NCBI GenBank assembly: GCA_016744295.1
Contig: JADGEQ010000023.1
Span: 1 to 64,000 of the forward strand
Reading direction: 5' to 3'
Origin: Desulfobacteraceae bacterium
GTDB lineage: Bacteria; Desulfobacterota; Desulfobacteria; Desulfobacterales; Desulfobacteraceae
DNA: 64,000 nucleotides
The notes beneath the pieces were generated by a model, which saw only the letters and a program-made list of their open reading frames with translations, ran no database searches and had not been told where the DNA came from. Below, in pieces: positions 33,561 to 42,583 of this stretch (positions are counted from its first letter, which is position 1; each line of letters begins with the position of its first letter). A program made the position numbers and the translations under genes.

Positions 33561-34766
33561 ATGGAAACTCCCACTCTATTCACACATCTAACCCTCATTG
33601 ACGGCCTTGGCGGTCCCCCCCTGGAAGATGCAAGCCTTTTGGTTGAAAACCAGTGCATTACCTTTGCCGGAAACCAGAATTTGCCAGAAATTTCGCCGGA
33701 TACGCTTGTCAAAGACTGCACCGGCCAATTTATGATCCCCGGTTTGATTGATTGTCATATTCACATGGAGCTCCACGGATTTGCCGACACCTTTCAGGAA
33801 AACCTGGTGGATGACAAGCTTCGCACCCTGAGAGTTGCCAAACAGATGAATGACACACTCAGGGCCGGATTTACCACGGTCCGGAATGTGGGCTGTGTCA
33901 ATTATATCGATCTTGCGGTCAAAGCCGGCATAGAGGCGGGTTATTTCCAGGGACCCGAGATCCTTTCCGCCGGTCGCATCATTTCCATGACCTGTTCGGG
34001 AACAGAATATTTTGAAGGCATGTACAGAATTGCAGACGGGGTGGATGATTGCAGGAAGGCTGCCAGGGAACAGCTTCGCGCCGGTGCCGACCTGCTGAAA
34101 CTCATGGCAACCGGTGCGGTGATGAATCCCGGTGGTGTTCCCGGCGCCCCCCAGCTGAATGTGGATGAAATGAGAGCCGTGGTTGAAGAGGGTGCAAAAC
34201 TGGGCAAGCACACCGCCGCCCATGCCCACGCCGCCCAGGGGATTATCAATGCGGTCAAGGCAGGTGTTCGTACCATTGAACACGGCACCATGGCTGATGA
34301 GAAAGCCCTCAAGGTGATGGCCGATGCCGGTACCTATCTGATTCCCACCATCAGCCTCCATGATCTTTTTGAAGCCCATTCCAACGAAATTCCCGCCTTT
34401 ATGCTGGAAAAAAGCCGTGAAATGCAGAACACCTATTTGGACATCATTAAACAAGCCATCAAAATGGGAATTCCCGTGGCCATGGGAACCGATGCCGGCA
34501 CCAATTATAATTACCACGGTAAAAATGCTGCTGAGATTCTCTATCTGGTGGACCAGGATATCATGACGCCCATGGCAGCCATTCAAGCCGCTACCCGGAC
34601 AGCGGCCCGGGCCATCATGATGGAAAAGAAAATCGGCACTCTGGAACCGGGAAAACAGGCTGATTTTCTCCTGTTAACAGAGAATCCCCTCAACCGAATA
34701 CAGGTTTTGACTGATTCTGGCGGAATCGCAGCTGTTTATAAAAAAGGGAAGGCTGTAATTTTCTGA
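33561..34766 (+). CDS. Metal-dependent amidohydrolase, prolidase/imidazolonepropionase-like
   Basis: Cytoplasmic TIM-barrel hydrolase of 401 residues. Metal ligands are visible as HIHMELHG (HxH, about residues 68-70), a lysine in LLKLMATGAVMNPGG that could be carboxylated, HAHAAQGI, EHGT and GTDAGTN. The ends form the usual small beta domain (LIDGLGGPPLEDA at the start, IGTLEPGKQADFLLL near the end). Relatives include Xaa-Pro and Xaa-Arg dipeptidases as well as imidazolonepropionase; no other histidine-degradation gene is nearby. Being last in an operon with an S15-type hydrolase and a peptide importer favours a dipeptidase role. A terminator follows at 34792. Confidence 0.85.
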   Translation: METPTLFTHLTLIDGLGGPPLEDASLLVENQCITFAGNQNLPEISPDTLVKDCTGQFMIPGLIDCHIHMELHGFADTFQENLVDDKLRTLRVAKQMNDTLRAGFTTVRNVGCVNYIDLAVKAGIEAGYFQGPEILSAGRIISMTCSGTEYFEGMYRIADGVDDCRKAAREQLRAGADLLKLMATGAVMNPGGVPGAPQLNVDEMRAVVEEGAKLGKHTAAHAHAAQGIINAVKAGVRTIEHGTMADEKALKVMADAGTYLIPTISLHDLFEAHSNEIPAFMLEKSREMQNTYLDIIKQAIKMGIPVAMGTDAGTNYNYHGKNAAEILYLVDQDIMTPMAAIQAATRTAARAIMMEKKIGTLEPGKQADFLLLTENPLNRIQVLTDSGGIAAVYKKGKAVIF

Positions 34767-34791
34767 AGTTTCAATTCTCGGCCAATCCCGG

Positions 34792-34814
34792 GCGGGTAAA
34801 CAACACCCGCTTTT
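34792..34814 (+). terminator. Rho-independent terminator closing the peptide operon
   Basis: GCGGGT (34792-34797) pairs with ACCCGC (34805-34810) around a 7-base loop, and TTTT follows. It lies 26 bases after the amidohydrolase stop. The remaining gap up to the metY start (34815-34996) shows no SAM-riboswitch core that I can recognise. Confidence 0.7.
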
Positions 34815-34996
34815 CAATAAAGGCATTGGTATGCATTTATTTTCCTATTGTCTTCTGCACAATCTTTTGTTTGGGAATCTCTAAAATATCTGGTATTCAG
34901 TTCTTTTATTCTATATAAATCCATATGGACAAAAACTACCACAATGTGATTGTTTTATCCCTATCGCCTAGTAATTGATTAAGAATGAGGCCAAAA

Positions 34997-36247
34997 ATGA
35001 AGAAACACACCTATCGATTTGAAACAAAAGCCATTCACGACGGAATAAAAGACAAGGGTTGGCAGGGTGCCACTCTCCCACCCATTTTTCAATCCGCAGC
35101 CCATTTCCACGACACGGCAGACTCTCTAAGCCAAACCTTTGCAGGCCAGAGCCAGGATCATATTTACATGCGGTTGAGCAATCCCACCAACCGGTTTCTG
35201 GAGGAAAAACTGGCCTCCCTGGAATCGGGAAAAGCCGCGGTGGTTACCTCCTCGGGGATGGCAGCCATCAACAATGCCTGCATGACCCTTTTGCGGGCCG
35301 GGGACGAATTTGTTGCAAGTTCCTCTTTGTTCATGTCCACCTATGGTTTGTTTACCAATATTTATAAGAAATACGATATCCAGGTCAAACTGGCAGACCC
35401 CCTTGATACAGCCCAAATTGAGGCTGCCATCAATGAAAAGACCCGGTTTGTCTATATTGAAACCATCACCAACCCGGGGATGGAAATTCCGGATATCCGG
35501 AAGATTGCCGATATTGCCCATGCAAACGGGATTCCCCTTCTGGTGGACAACACCCTGGCATCTCCCTGGCTATGCCGTCCCATTGAACTGGGGGCAGATA
35601 TCATCCTGCATTCCACCACCAAATATTTTTCCGGCCATGGGGCAGCCCTGGGGGGTGTGGTGGTGGATGCCGGTAATTTTGACTGGACCACAGACAAGTT
35701 TGATGATTTTTCTCCCTTTGTTGAACAAAAAGGGGAGCTGGCGTTTCTTCACCGAATGTGGAAGGAGTACCATGTGAACTTTGGCACCACCCCGGCCCCC
35801 TTTCATTCGTTTCTCATTGCACTGGGCCTCAATACCCTGGGGGTCCGCATGGAACGTCACATGGAAAATGCCCTTAAAACAGCCCTCTTTTTGAAGGCTC
35901 ACCCAAGGGTGAGCTGGGTGAATTTTCCCGGCTTTGAGGAACACCCCAGCCATGCCATGGCCGAAAAACAGTTTTATAACAAGGGATTCGGCACCATGCT
36001 CACCTTTGGGTTAAAGGATCAAGAGGCCTGTTTTAAATTGATTGATTCCCTTGCCATGATATTAAATCTGGCCAATCTGGGGGATTGCAAAACCCTGATC
36101 ATTCACCCCTATTCCTCCCAATATGTTTCCTTTCCCCAAGAGGTGAAGAATCGTCTGGCAGATCCCTGTTTGTTAAGGCTTTCCGTGGGAATAGAACATA
36201 TTGATGATATCTGTGCCGATCTTGAACAGGCCCTTGAACAGATCTGA
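34997..36247 (+). CDS. metY: O-acetylhomoserine sulfhydrylase-type PLP enzyme
   Basis: Cys/Met-metabolism PLP enzyme that makes homocysteine from O-acetylhomoserine and sulfide, fitting a sulfide-producing organism. It has 416 residues from the ATG at 34997, chosen because GAGG lies 6 bases upstream of it; an ATG at 34985 gives four extra residues. Visible sites: [20 protein letters not shown], the SSGMAAI loop, the DNTLASPW segment with the PLP-contacting Asp, and the Schiff-base lysine in [17 protein letters not shown] cystathionine synthase or lyase role cannot be excluded, but metX directly downstream makes the direct sulfhydrylation route most likely. Confidence 0.88.
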   Translation: MKKHTYRFETKAIHDGIKDKGWQGATLPPIFQSAAHFHDTADSLSQTFAGQSQDHIYMRLSNPTNRFLEEKLASLESGKAAVVTSSGMAAINNACMTLLRAGDEFVASSSLFMSTYGLFTNIYKKYDIQVKLADPLDTAQIEAAINEKTRFVYIETITNPGMEIPDIRKIADIAHANGIPLLVDNTLASPWLCRPIELGADIILHSTTKYFSGHGAALGGVVVDAGNFDWTTDKFDDFSPFVEQKGELAFLHRMWKEYHVNFGTTPAPFHSFLIALGLNTLGVRMERHMENALKTALFLKAHPRVSWVNFPGFEEHPSHAMAEKQFYNKGFGTMLTFGLKDQEACFKLIDSLAMILNLANLGDCKTLIIHPYSSQYVSFPQEVKNRLADPCLLRLSVGIEHIDDICADLEQALEQI

Positions 36248-36248
36248 C

Positions 36249-37424
36249 ATGGGCAAAGCTATCGAACATGACCAGGACGGTTCCACCGTGGGGATTGTTG
36301 AAAAACAAGCGTTCACCTTTGCAGAACAGCCCAATGAGCTTGCCCTTGAAAGTGGTGCCGGAATCGGGCCTGTGACAATTGCCTATGAAAGCTGCGGCAC
36401 CCTCAACAAGGATAAAACCAATGTTATTCTGGTGCTCCATGCCCTGTCCGGGGATTCCCACATGGCGGGATTCTATAAACCGGAAGATCCCAAACCGGGC
36501 TGGTGGGACAGTATGGTGGGGCCGGGTAAGGGAATTGATACAGACAAATATTTTGTCATCTGTTCGAATATTCTGGGATCCTGCATGGGGTCCACAGGAC
36601 CTGCTTCCATAAATCCTGCAACCGGGCAAGAATACGCCATTGATTTTCCCATGATCACCATCACAGATATGGTCAAGGCGCAAAAAGAGCTGATGGATCA
36701 CCTGGGGATAAAAAAGATTTTGTCCGTCATCGGTGGATCGGTGGGGGGAATGCAGGTTTTAGAATGGTGTGTGCGATATCCTGAGATGGTGGTTTCTGCT
36801 GTTCCCCTGGCAACCACCTGCCGCCATTCCGCCCTGGCCATCGCCTTTAACGAGGTTGCCAGGCAATCCATCATGGCGGATCCCAATTGGAATAACGGGG
36901 GGTACTATGGCGGCAAAAAGCCGGACATGGGGTTGGCCATTGCCAGAATGATCGGTCACATCACCTATTTGTCCGATGAATCCATGCGGCTTAAATTTGG
37001 CAGAAAACTTCAGAACAGGAGCGCTCTTAGCTTTGAATTTGGGGCTGAATTCCAAGTGGAGTCCTATCTTCAATACCAGGGTAATAAATTTATCGAACGC
37101 TTTGATGCCAACTCTTTTTTGTATATCACCAAGGCTGCCGACTATTTTGACCTGGCCAGGGAGTATGGCAAAGGCTCACTTGTAAAGGCCTTTTCCCGGT
37201 GCCAATCAAAATTTCTGGTGATTTCCTATTCCTCGGATTGGCTCTATCCCACCTACCAGTCAAAGGAGATGGTTAAAGCCATGAAAAAAAATGACATGGA
37301 TGTCAGCTTTTGTGAGATTGATGCCCAGTGGGGTCATGATGCGTTTTTATTGCCTGATTCCCGTCTTGACAACCTTATCAGCGGTTTTTTGAGGAGCCTG
37401 TGCCATGACGCCCCTGCGATATGA
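36249..37424 (+). CDS. metX: Homoserine O-acetyltransferase
   Basis: Alpha/beta-hydrolase-fold enzyme that activates homoserine for methionine synthesis. It has 391 residues from the ATG at 36249, one base after the metY stop; a longer frame starting inside metY is less likely. Visible features: [16 protein letters not shown], the nucleophile elbow [14 protein letters not shown], the RxGR-like FGRKLQNR, the acid in [10 protein letters not shown] and the histidine in [11 protein letters not shown]. It overlaps metW by 20 bases. The order metY-metX-metW makes a compact methionine operon. Confidence 0.95.
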   Translation: MGKAIEHDQDGSTVGIVEKQAFTFAEQPNELALESGAGIGPVTIAYESCGTLNKDKTNVILVLHALSGDSHMAGFYKPEDPKPGWWDSMVGPGKGIDTDKYFVICSNILGSCMGSTGPASINPATGQEYAIDFPMITITDMVKAQKELMDHLGIKKILSVIGGSVGGMQVLEWCVRYPEMVVSAVPLATTCRHSALAIAFNEVARQSIMADPNWNNGGYYGGKKPDMGLAIARMIGHITYLSDESMRLKFGRKLQNRSALSFEFGAEFQVESYLQYQGNKFIERFDANSFLYITKAADYFDLAREYGKGSLVKAFSRCQSKFLVISYSSDWLYPTYQSKEMVKAMKKNDMDVSFCEIDAQWGHDAFLLPDSRLDNLISGFLRSLCHDAPAI

Positions 37425-38007
37425 TCTGAAAATCATTGCTTCCTGGATTGCCCCGGGCTCAAAAATTTTGGGGTTGGGATGCGGTGAAGGAGATCTGCTC
37501 CATTGGCTTAAACGGGAAAAACAGGTGGTTGAGCGGGGGATTGAAATCAAAGAATCCAAGGTGGTAAAATGTATTGAAAAAGGACTTTCGGTTCTCCAGG
37601 GAGATATCAACGAAGAGATCGAAGATTACCCGGACAATACTTTTGATTATGCCATCTGCTCCCAAACCCTCCAGCAGGTATATGAACCCGCAGCCCTGAT
37701 CCAGTCCATGCTCAGGGTGGCTAAAATGGGGGTGGTTAGTTTTCCCAATTTTGGCCATATAAAAGTGCGCTGTCACTTGGCGGCTCTGGGCTGTGCCCCT
37801 GTGACAAAGGAGCTGCCCTATTCCTGGCATGATACCCCCAACATCCGGGTGCTGAGTCTGGATGATTTTAAGCATTTTGCCGACCAGACCGGATTTAAAA
37901 TTTTGAAAAAAGCCGCCATTAACACCAAGGGATTCCAGGGCAAAAGCGTTACATTTCTTCCCAATCTTTTTGCCGCCTACGGCATTTTTTTAATTGGAAA
38001 GGAATAA
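37405..38007 (+). CDS. metW: Methionine biosynthesis protein MetW
   Basis: SAM-methyltransferase-fold protein regularly encoded next to metX and needed with it in several bacteria. It has 200 residues. The SAM-binding glycine motif reads [15 protein letters not shown], where the usual DLGCG Asp is replaced by Gly; RGIEI follows as the ribose-contact region. [26 protein letters not shown] and [12 protein letters not shown] are MetW-type blocks. It starts inside metX, so the two are probably co-translated. Confidence 0.93.
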   Translation: MTPLRYDLKIIASWIAPGSKILGLGCGEGDLLHWLKREKQVVERGIEIKESKVVKCIEKGLSVLQGDINEEIEDYPDNTFDYAICSQTLQQVYEPAALIQSMLRVAKMGVVSFPNFGHIKVRCHLAALGCAPVTKELPYSWHDTPNIRVLSLDDFKHFADQTGFKILKKAAINTKGFQGKSVTFLPNLFAAYGIFLIGKE

Positions 38008-38010
38008 ACA

Positions 38011-38088
38011 ATGGAATATACTGCCAAAGAAATATTAACCCTCCTTGATTCTTTTTGCCCTGATATGTATAAAATTAATCTATTTTAA
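38011..38088 (+). CDS. Short open frame after metW, possible relic
   Basis: A 25-codon frame (MEYTAKEILTLLDSF...) starts 3 bases after the metW stop with AAAGGA upstream and ends just before the next gene's ribosome site. It has no recognisable domain. It may be the start of a lost operon member or a real small protein; I cannot decide. Confidence 0.25.
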   Translation: MEYTAKEILTLLDSFCPDMYKINLF

Positions 38089-38101
38089 AGGAGCCTTATT
38101 C

Positions 38102-40342
38102 TTGTATCACGGGACAAAACATCTTTTTTGTGCAGTATTGAATTCTCTGGTGATTTTGCTGTTGTTTGCCCCCCTTGTTTATGGAAACACCCCTCCGGAG
38201 CATAAAAATGATTCACAGGCTGGACAGGAGGTGAATAAGGGAGAGATCAGGCAATACACCGCAGAAGAACAGGCATTTATTGATACCCGCCCATCAATCA
38301 CAGTGGCCAATGAGTTTGACTGGCCCCCCTTTGACTTTATCGCCGATGGCAGGCCTGCCGGATTCGGCATTGATTTGATGGATCTTCTGGCCCGGAAGTC
38401 AGGGCTTTCCATCTCCTATGTCAACGGGTATACCTGGGAGGAACTGCTGGAAATGTTTTTTAGCGGCGGTATTGATGTTCTCCATTCCCTGAGCCTCACC
38501 CCGGAACGGCAAAAAAAGGCTTTTTTTTCCTCCCCCTATTACCATAGCAAAAATGTGCTAATTTTCCGATCAGATACCCAGGATATCCAAACCCTTGACG
38601 ATTTGGAGCAAAAAATTATTGCCCTGCCAAAGGGGTGGTCCTCCATCGAGTTTTTCAAAACTCACTATCCGGATGTTCATATCATCGAAGTTGAAAGCAG
38701 CCGCCAGGCCCTTGAATATGTGGACCAGGGCAAGGTCTCGGCCACCATGGAGCAGGAGGGCATTGCAACCTATTTTATAAAAAAATTTGGCTTTACCGAT
38801 CTGGAACTTTCCGGGTGGCTGAAAAACGAAATCCTTCAAAAAACTTCCTCCATGCACTTTGCCGTAGTCAAAACCAATCCTATTCTTTTTTCCATACTGG
38901 ACAAGGCCCTTGCCAGCGTCACATTGTCTGAAATGGAACTGCTCAAGGAAAAATGGTTTTCCAGGTCAGGAAGACAGATCGGCCAGGCGGATGTGGGACT
39001 CACCCCGGAAGAACACAGCTGGCTGAAAAATAAAAATCAGATCAGGGTTTGCATACTGCCGGATAGGATGCCCTTTTCCGCGATTCAGGGAAACCAGGTG
39101 GTTGGAATGACCTCGGATTTTTTGGAAATTTTTCAAGAAAAATTAAAAATTTCTTTTCAATTTAATTTGGCCCAATCCCTTACCGATGCCCTATACCAGG
39201 TGGAAACGGGTGACTGCGATATTATTCCCATGATCAGCAAAACCCTGGCAAGAAAAGTGCAGTTGGATTTTACCTCTGCCTTCATGGACTATAATGTGGT
39301 TATTATTTCCCGGGAAGATTATCCTTTTATTTCCGGTATTCCCGGACTGAAATCCAAGAAGACCGGCATGGTGGTTGCCGGTAATATCGTTGAGAAAGTG
39401 ATGGAAAAATACCCAACTCTGAAGTATATTCCAGTGAAAACCATTGAAGAGTGCCTGATAGACGTTTCCACCGGCCAACTGGATGCAGCGATTTTAAGCT
39501 TGCCCGTTGCCTCCCATTATATCCGGGAAACCGGTCTTACCAATCTTAAAGTGGCTGGGCATTCAAGCATTAAGGAGGATCTGCGCATTGGGGTGCAAAC
39601 GCAGAATCATCATCTTCATTCCATCATGAGCAAGGTGGTCAGATCCTTAAATCACCAGGAACTGGATATGATTTATCAAAAGTGGCTTGGCAGTGAACTG
39701 GAACATAAGCCGGACTATACCCTTTTGTGGAAGTTCATGTCCATTGCCGGAATTATTCTGGTCCTGGTGGTAGGGTGGAACCGGAAATTATCCCGACTGA
39801 ACAAAGAGATCGCCATTGCCCACGAAAAACTCACTGAAAAAACAGTGGAACTGGAGTATATCTCTATCACAGACAGCCTGACCGGAATTTTTAACCGCCG
39901 TCATATTGAATCTGTTTTTGAAATAGAAATCAAACGCTGTGTCCGGCATGGCCGTGATCTTTCCATCATCATCCTTGATATTGATTTTTTTAAAACCGTT
40001 AACGATACCTTTGGTCATCAGGCAGGGGACAAAGTTTTAAAGCAGTTTGCCGGCTTGGTTAAACAAAAGATACGGGTTACGGATATCCTGGGCAGATGGG
40101 GGGGGGAAGAATTTTTTATTGTCTGTCCTGAAATAAATCTAAAAAATGTCGTCCATCTGGCCCACACCCTCTGCCGGAGTATTGAGGCGGAAGACTTTGG
40201 CAAACCCGGTGTTCAGACCGCAAGCTTCGGTGTCACCAGCTTTAGAAATGGGGATGACACCCAGGTCATGATATCCCGGGCAGACAAAGCCCTTTACCTT
40301 GCCAAATCAAATGGCCGGAACCGGGTTGAAAGCATTACCTAG
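38102..40342 (+). CDS. Diguanylate cyclase with two periplasmic SBP_bac_3 domains
   Basis: Membrane signalling enzyme predicted to make cyclic di-GMP in response to external solutes. Order: signal sequence (FCAVLNSLVILLLFAPLVYG), first binding-protein-like domain (about 55-285), second one (about 300-540), membrane helix (LLWKFMSIAGIILVLVVGW), a short coiled coil, then GGDEF. The active site reads GGEEF and the inhibitory RxxD site is RVTD, five residues before it, so product feedback is likely. TTG at 38102 is taken as start because AAAGGAG lies 8 bases upstream; an ATG at 38045 is in frame but has no ribosome site and would add 19 residues. Confidence 0.88.
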   Translation: MYHGTKHLFCAVLNSLVILLLFAPLVYGNTPPEHKNDSQAGQEVNKGEIRQYTAEEQAFIDTRPSITVANEFDWPPFDFIADGRPAGFGIDLMDLLARKSGLSISYVNGYTWEELLEMFFSGGIDVLHSLSLTPERQKKAFFSSPYYHSKNVLIFRSDTQDIQTLDDLEQKIIALPKGWSSIEFFKTHYPDVHIIEVESSRQALEYVDQGKVSATMEQEGIATYFIKKFGFTDLELSGWLKNEILQKTSSMHFAVVKTNPILFSILDKALASVTLSEMELLKEKWFSRSGRQIGQADVGLTPEEHSWLKNKNQIRVCILPDRMPFSAIQGNQVVGMTSDFLEIFQEKLKISFQFNLAQSLTDALYQVETGDCDIIPMISKTLARKVQLDFTSAFMDYNVVIISREDYPFISGIPGLKSKKTGMVVAGNIVEKVMEKYPTLKYIPVKTIEECLIDVSTGQLDAAILSLPVASHYIRETGLTNLKVAGHSSIKEDLRIGVQTQNHHLHSIMSKVVRSLNHQELDMIYQKWLGSELEHKPDYTLLWKFMSIAGIILVLVVGWNRKLSRLNKEIAIAHEKLTEKTVELEYISITDSLTGIFNRRHIESVFEIEIKRCVRHGRDLSIIILDIDFFKTVNDTFGHQAGDKVLKQFAGLVKQKIRVTDILGRWGGEEFFIVCPEINLKNVVHLAHTLCRSIEAEDFGKPGVQTASFGVTSFRNGDDTQVMISRADKALYLAKSNGRNRVESIT

Positions 40343-40403
40343 GAGTGTTTGTGCCCTCCAGGGGCAAAACTATAGTTGCGGTTTTAGATAAGGAGAAAAA
40401 TAA

Positions 40404-41396
40404 ATGGAATGGAACCCGGGAACCCTGCTTGAAATGTCAGGTGCTTATTGGAAAACCTGTACCCTCCATGCCGGTGTAAAACTGGATATTTTCACCGTCA
40501 TCGGTTCAGATACCCTGTCAGGGGGAAAAATCGCAGACGAACTGGGCATGGAGAAAAGGGGGCTTATCATGCTCTTGAATGCGCTTACCGCCCTGGACCT
40601 TCTGGTCAAAACGAAGGAGACCTATGGCAACACCCCGGAGTCATCTGTTTTTTTGTCCAGAGATTCAAAGCAATATATCGGATATATGATTCTCCACCAC
40701 CACCATTTGGCCCCATCCTGGGTGAGCATGGACAAGGCCCTTATCCAGGGGGGACCCTGCCAGGAGGCTGTTGTTTCAGCGGAAGAATGGCGGGAAAGCT
40801 TTCTCATGGGCATGTTCAATATGGGCATGTCCATTGCCCCGGGTCTGGCAAAGGAACTGGACCTTGCCGGGTGCAGACATCTTTTGGATCTTGGCGGCGG
40901 TCCCGGCACCTTTGCCATTCATTTTTGCCTGGACAACCCGGGGTTGACAGCAGCTGTTTTTGACCTTTCCACCACCCGGCCCTTTGCAGAAAAAACCATT
41001 ACCCGCTTCAAGGTGTCTGACCGGGTCTCCTTTATTCCCGGGGATTACACGGACAAGCAGTTTTCCCTGGACCCGGAATTTGACGCGGCCTGGCTTTCCC
41101 ATATCCTCCATGGAGAAAGCCCGGAGATGGCTGAAAAAATCGTTGCCCGGGCTGTGTCCGCACTCAAACCCGGGGGGAAAATATTCATCCACGAATTTAT
41201 TTTAAACAATACCATGGACGGACCGATTTTCCCGGCCCTGTTTTCTTTGAACATGTTTTTAGGAACCAAACAGGGACAGTCCTATAGTGAAAAACAGCTC
41301 ATCGATATGCTTGCAGCACAGGGGGTAAAGGATATTGTCCGCCTTGATTTTACAGGTCCCACTCAATCCGGGATTTTGACAGGCAGACGGAAATAG
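40404..41396 (+). CDS. SAM-dependent O-methyltransferase, hydroxyneurosporene/caffeate-like family
   Basis: Class I methyltransferase of 330 residues. The N-terminal dimerisation/winged-helix part (about 1-100) has KIADELGMEKRGLIMLLNALTALDLL. The SAM site is LLDLGGGPGTFAIHF (about residues 157-171), followed by FDLSTTRPFAE, SFIPGDYTD and LKPGGKIFIHEFIL. Proteins of this family methylate hydroxyl groups on varied acceptors, so the substrate is unknown. AAGGAG precedes the ATG. It stands alone between a diguanylate cyclase and the SPFH gene, so context does not help. Confidence 0.85.
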   Translation: MEWNPGTLLEMSGAYWKTCTLHAGVKLDIFTVIGSDTLSGGKIADELGMEKRGLIMLLNALTALDLLVKTKETYGNTPESSVFLSRDSKQYIGYMILHHHHLAPSWVSMDKALIQGGPCQEAVVSAEEWRESFLMGMFNMGMSIAPGLAKELDLAGCRHLLDLGGGPGTFAIHFCLDNPGLTAAVFDLSTTRPFAEKTITRFKVSDRVSFIPGDYTDKQFSLDPEFDAAWLSHILHGESPEMAEKIVARAVSALKPGGKIFIHEFILNNTMDGPIFPALFSLNMFLGTKQGQSYSEKQLIDMLAAQGVKDIVRLDFTGPTQSGILTGRRK

Positions 41397-41413
41397 GGAC
41401 AGACAAATAATTT

Positions 41414-41442
41414 TTGACTAGCCCACTCTGTTCATGTATACT
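41414..41442 (+). promoter_or_regulatory. Sigma-70-type promoter of the SPFH/Lon-like operon
   Basis: TTGACT (41414-41419) and TATACT (41437-41442) are separated by 17 bases, close to consensus. Transcription would begin about 130 bases before the SPFH gene start at 41582, leaving a sizeable untranslated leader. Confidence 0.65.
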
Positions 41443-41581
41443 GATTTTTATTATTGACCTCCACTTACAATTCGTCCCATTTTTTTGCTGAACCGCTAGT
41501 GCTTTTACGATTATTTTTTCTTGGTTTTATACAATTCGTTTCACCTAACACCGGTCATTTATTCAAGTGAAAGGAGAAGGT

Positions 41582-42562
41582 ATGAAGGATCAGGCTTCAG
41601 AAGTATTTCTACAGCGGGCCCGTGTCATCACCATGGCCAGAAGGACCGCCTTTATTCTAATTATCATTGCCCTGTTTTACTCATTGGCAGCCGTTGTCTA
41701 TTCCACCCATGTTATTTACAAGGTAAAGCTCAATTATGCGGTCATCCTTGAGCAATTCGGGGGAAAAAGACAGGCCGTCACCGAGGTGGGCTGGCACTAT
41801 CGCCTCCCCTTTTTCACAAAACTTGAAAAAGAAGTCCCCCTGATGAATCAGAACATGTATCTGGGGGGGTCCTCAGCCCCCATTAAAATCATTTCCCAGG
41901 AAAATGTCGCCCTGTGGACCTCTGCTCTGATGACCTTTAAAATTAAAGACCTTAAGGTCTGGGGCATTGAAAATCTTTCCCCGGAAATTTTACTCCAGGG
42001 CGATTTTGACGGTATTTCCAAGGATATTCTCCAGGGGGAGGAGGTCAACAATCTGATCAGCGACAGGGAAACCATTAAAGAGGAGATATTTGAGGCCTTA
42101 AAAGACAGGCCCATCAACAAAAACGGTCCCACCCTTGAAGAAAAATACGGCATTGAGGTGGTTAGTTTTGTCCTCAACGAAACCCGGTTCGGAGACAAGC
42201 TGGTGGAGGCAACCGAGGAGAAAAAGCGCCGTCAGCTTATTTCAGAGGCGGATAACTATGCCGCAGACCAGGAGGCCGACCAGATCCGGAAACTTTATAA
42301 GGCGTATCTTGAAGGGATACGCTCCCTGCATCTGGCCCTTGGCGGGTCTGAAAGACAGGGGGTAAACCCGGCCTTGTTTGAATTTCTCTCCCAGCAAAAA
42401 TGGGCAACTGCCTATGAAAAAAATCAATCTGTACAGAAAACATTTGTGCTCCATGGCAGCGGCCAAGTTCCTTCTTTGACACTGCCCCCATTTGTTAAAC
42501 AGCAGATGATGAAAAATGCGGAACAAAAGATCTCCAGTATGACCGACAAGACAACCCCTTAA
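41582..42562 (+). CDS. SPFH/band-7 membrane protein, HflC/prohibitin-like
   Basis: Membrane-anchored scaffold protein of 326 residues. It has an N-terminal helix at about 22-44 (TAFILIIIALFYSLAAVVYS), an SPFH domain (about 50-240) with NYAVILEQFGGKRQAVTEVGWHYRLPFF and VVSFVLNETRFGDKLVEATEEKKRR, then a charged helical region with QEADQIRKLYKAYLEG. Family members form ring-like membrane platforms; HflK/HflC binds and controls the FtsH protease. The next gene, 21 bases downstream, encodes an AAA+/Lon-like protease, so a similar platform-protease pair is likely here. The ATG at 41582 has AAGGAGAAGG next to it, better than the ATG at 41567. Confidence 0.9.
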   Translation: MKDQASEVFLQRARVITMARRTAFILIIIALFYSLAAVVYSTHVIYKVKLNYAVILEQFGGKRQAVTEVGWHYRLPFFTKLEKEVPLMNQNMYLGGSSAPIKIISQENVALWTSALMTFKIKDLKVWGIENLSPEILLQGDFDGISKDILQGEEVNNLISDRETIKEEIFEALKDRPINKNGPTLEEKYGIEVVSFVLNETRFGDKLVEATEEKKRRQLISEADNYAADQEADQIRKLYKAYLEGIRSLHLALGGSERQGVNPALFEFLSQQKWATAYEKNQSVQKTFVLHGSGQVPSLTLPPFVKQQMMKNAEQKISSMTDKTTP

Positions 42563-42583
42563 GTTGTTGCCCGGGAGGAGCGA

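Noticed and set aside
33561..34766. Imidazolonepropionase of histidine breakdown
   Set aside because: No hutH, hutU or hutG is adjacent; the gene closes a peptide-importer operon, so a dipeptidase-like role is preferred.
34815..34996. SAM or other riboswitch upstream of metY
   Set aside because: I could not find the conserved core or a terminator-type expression platform in the leader.
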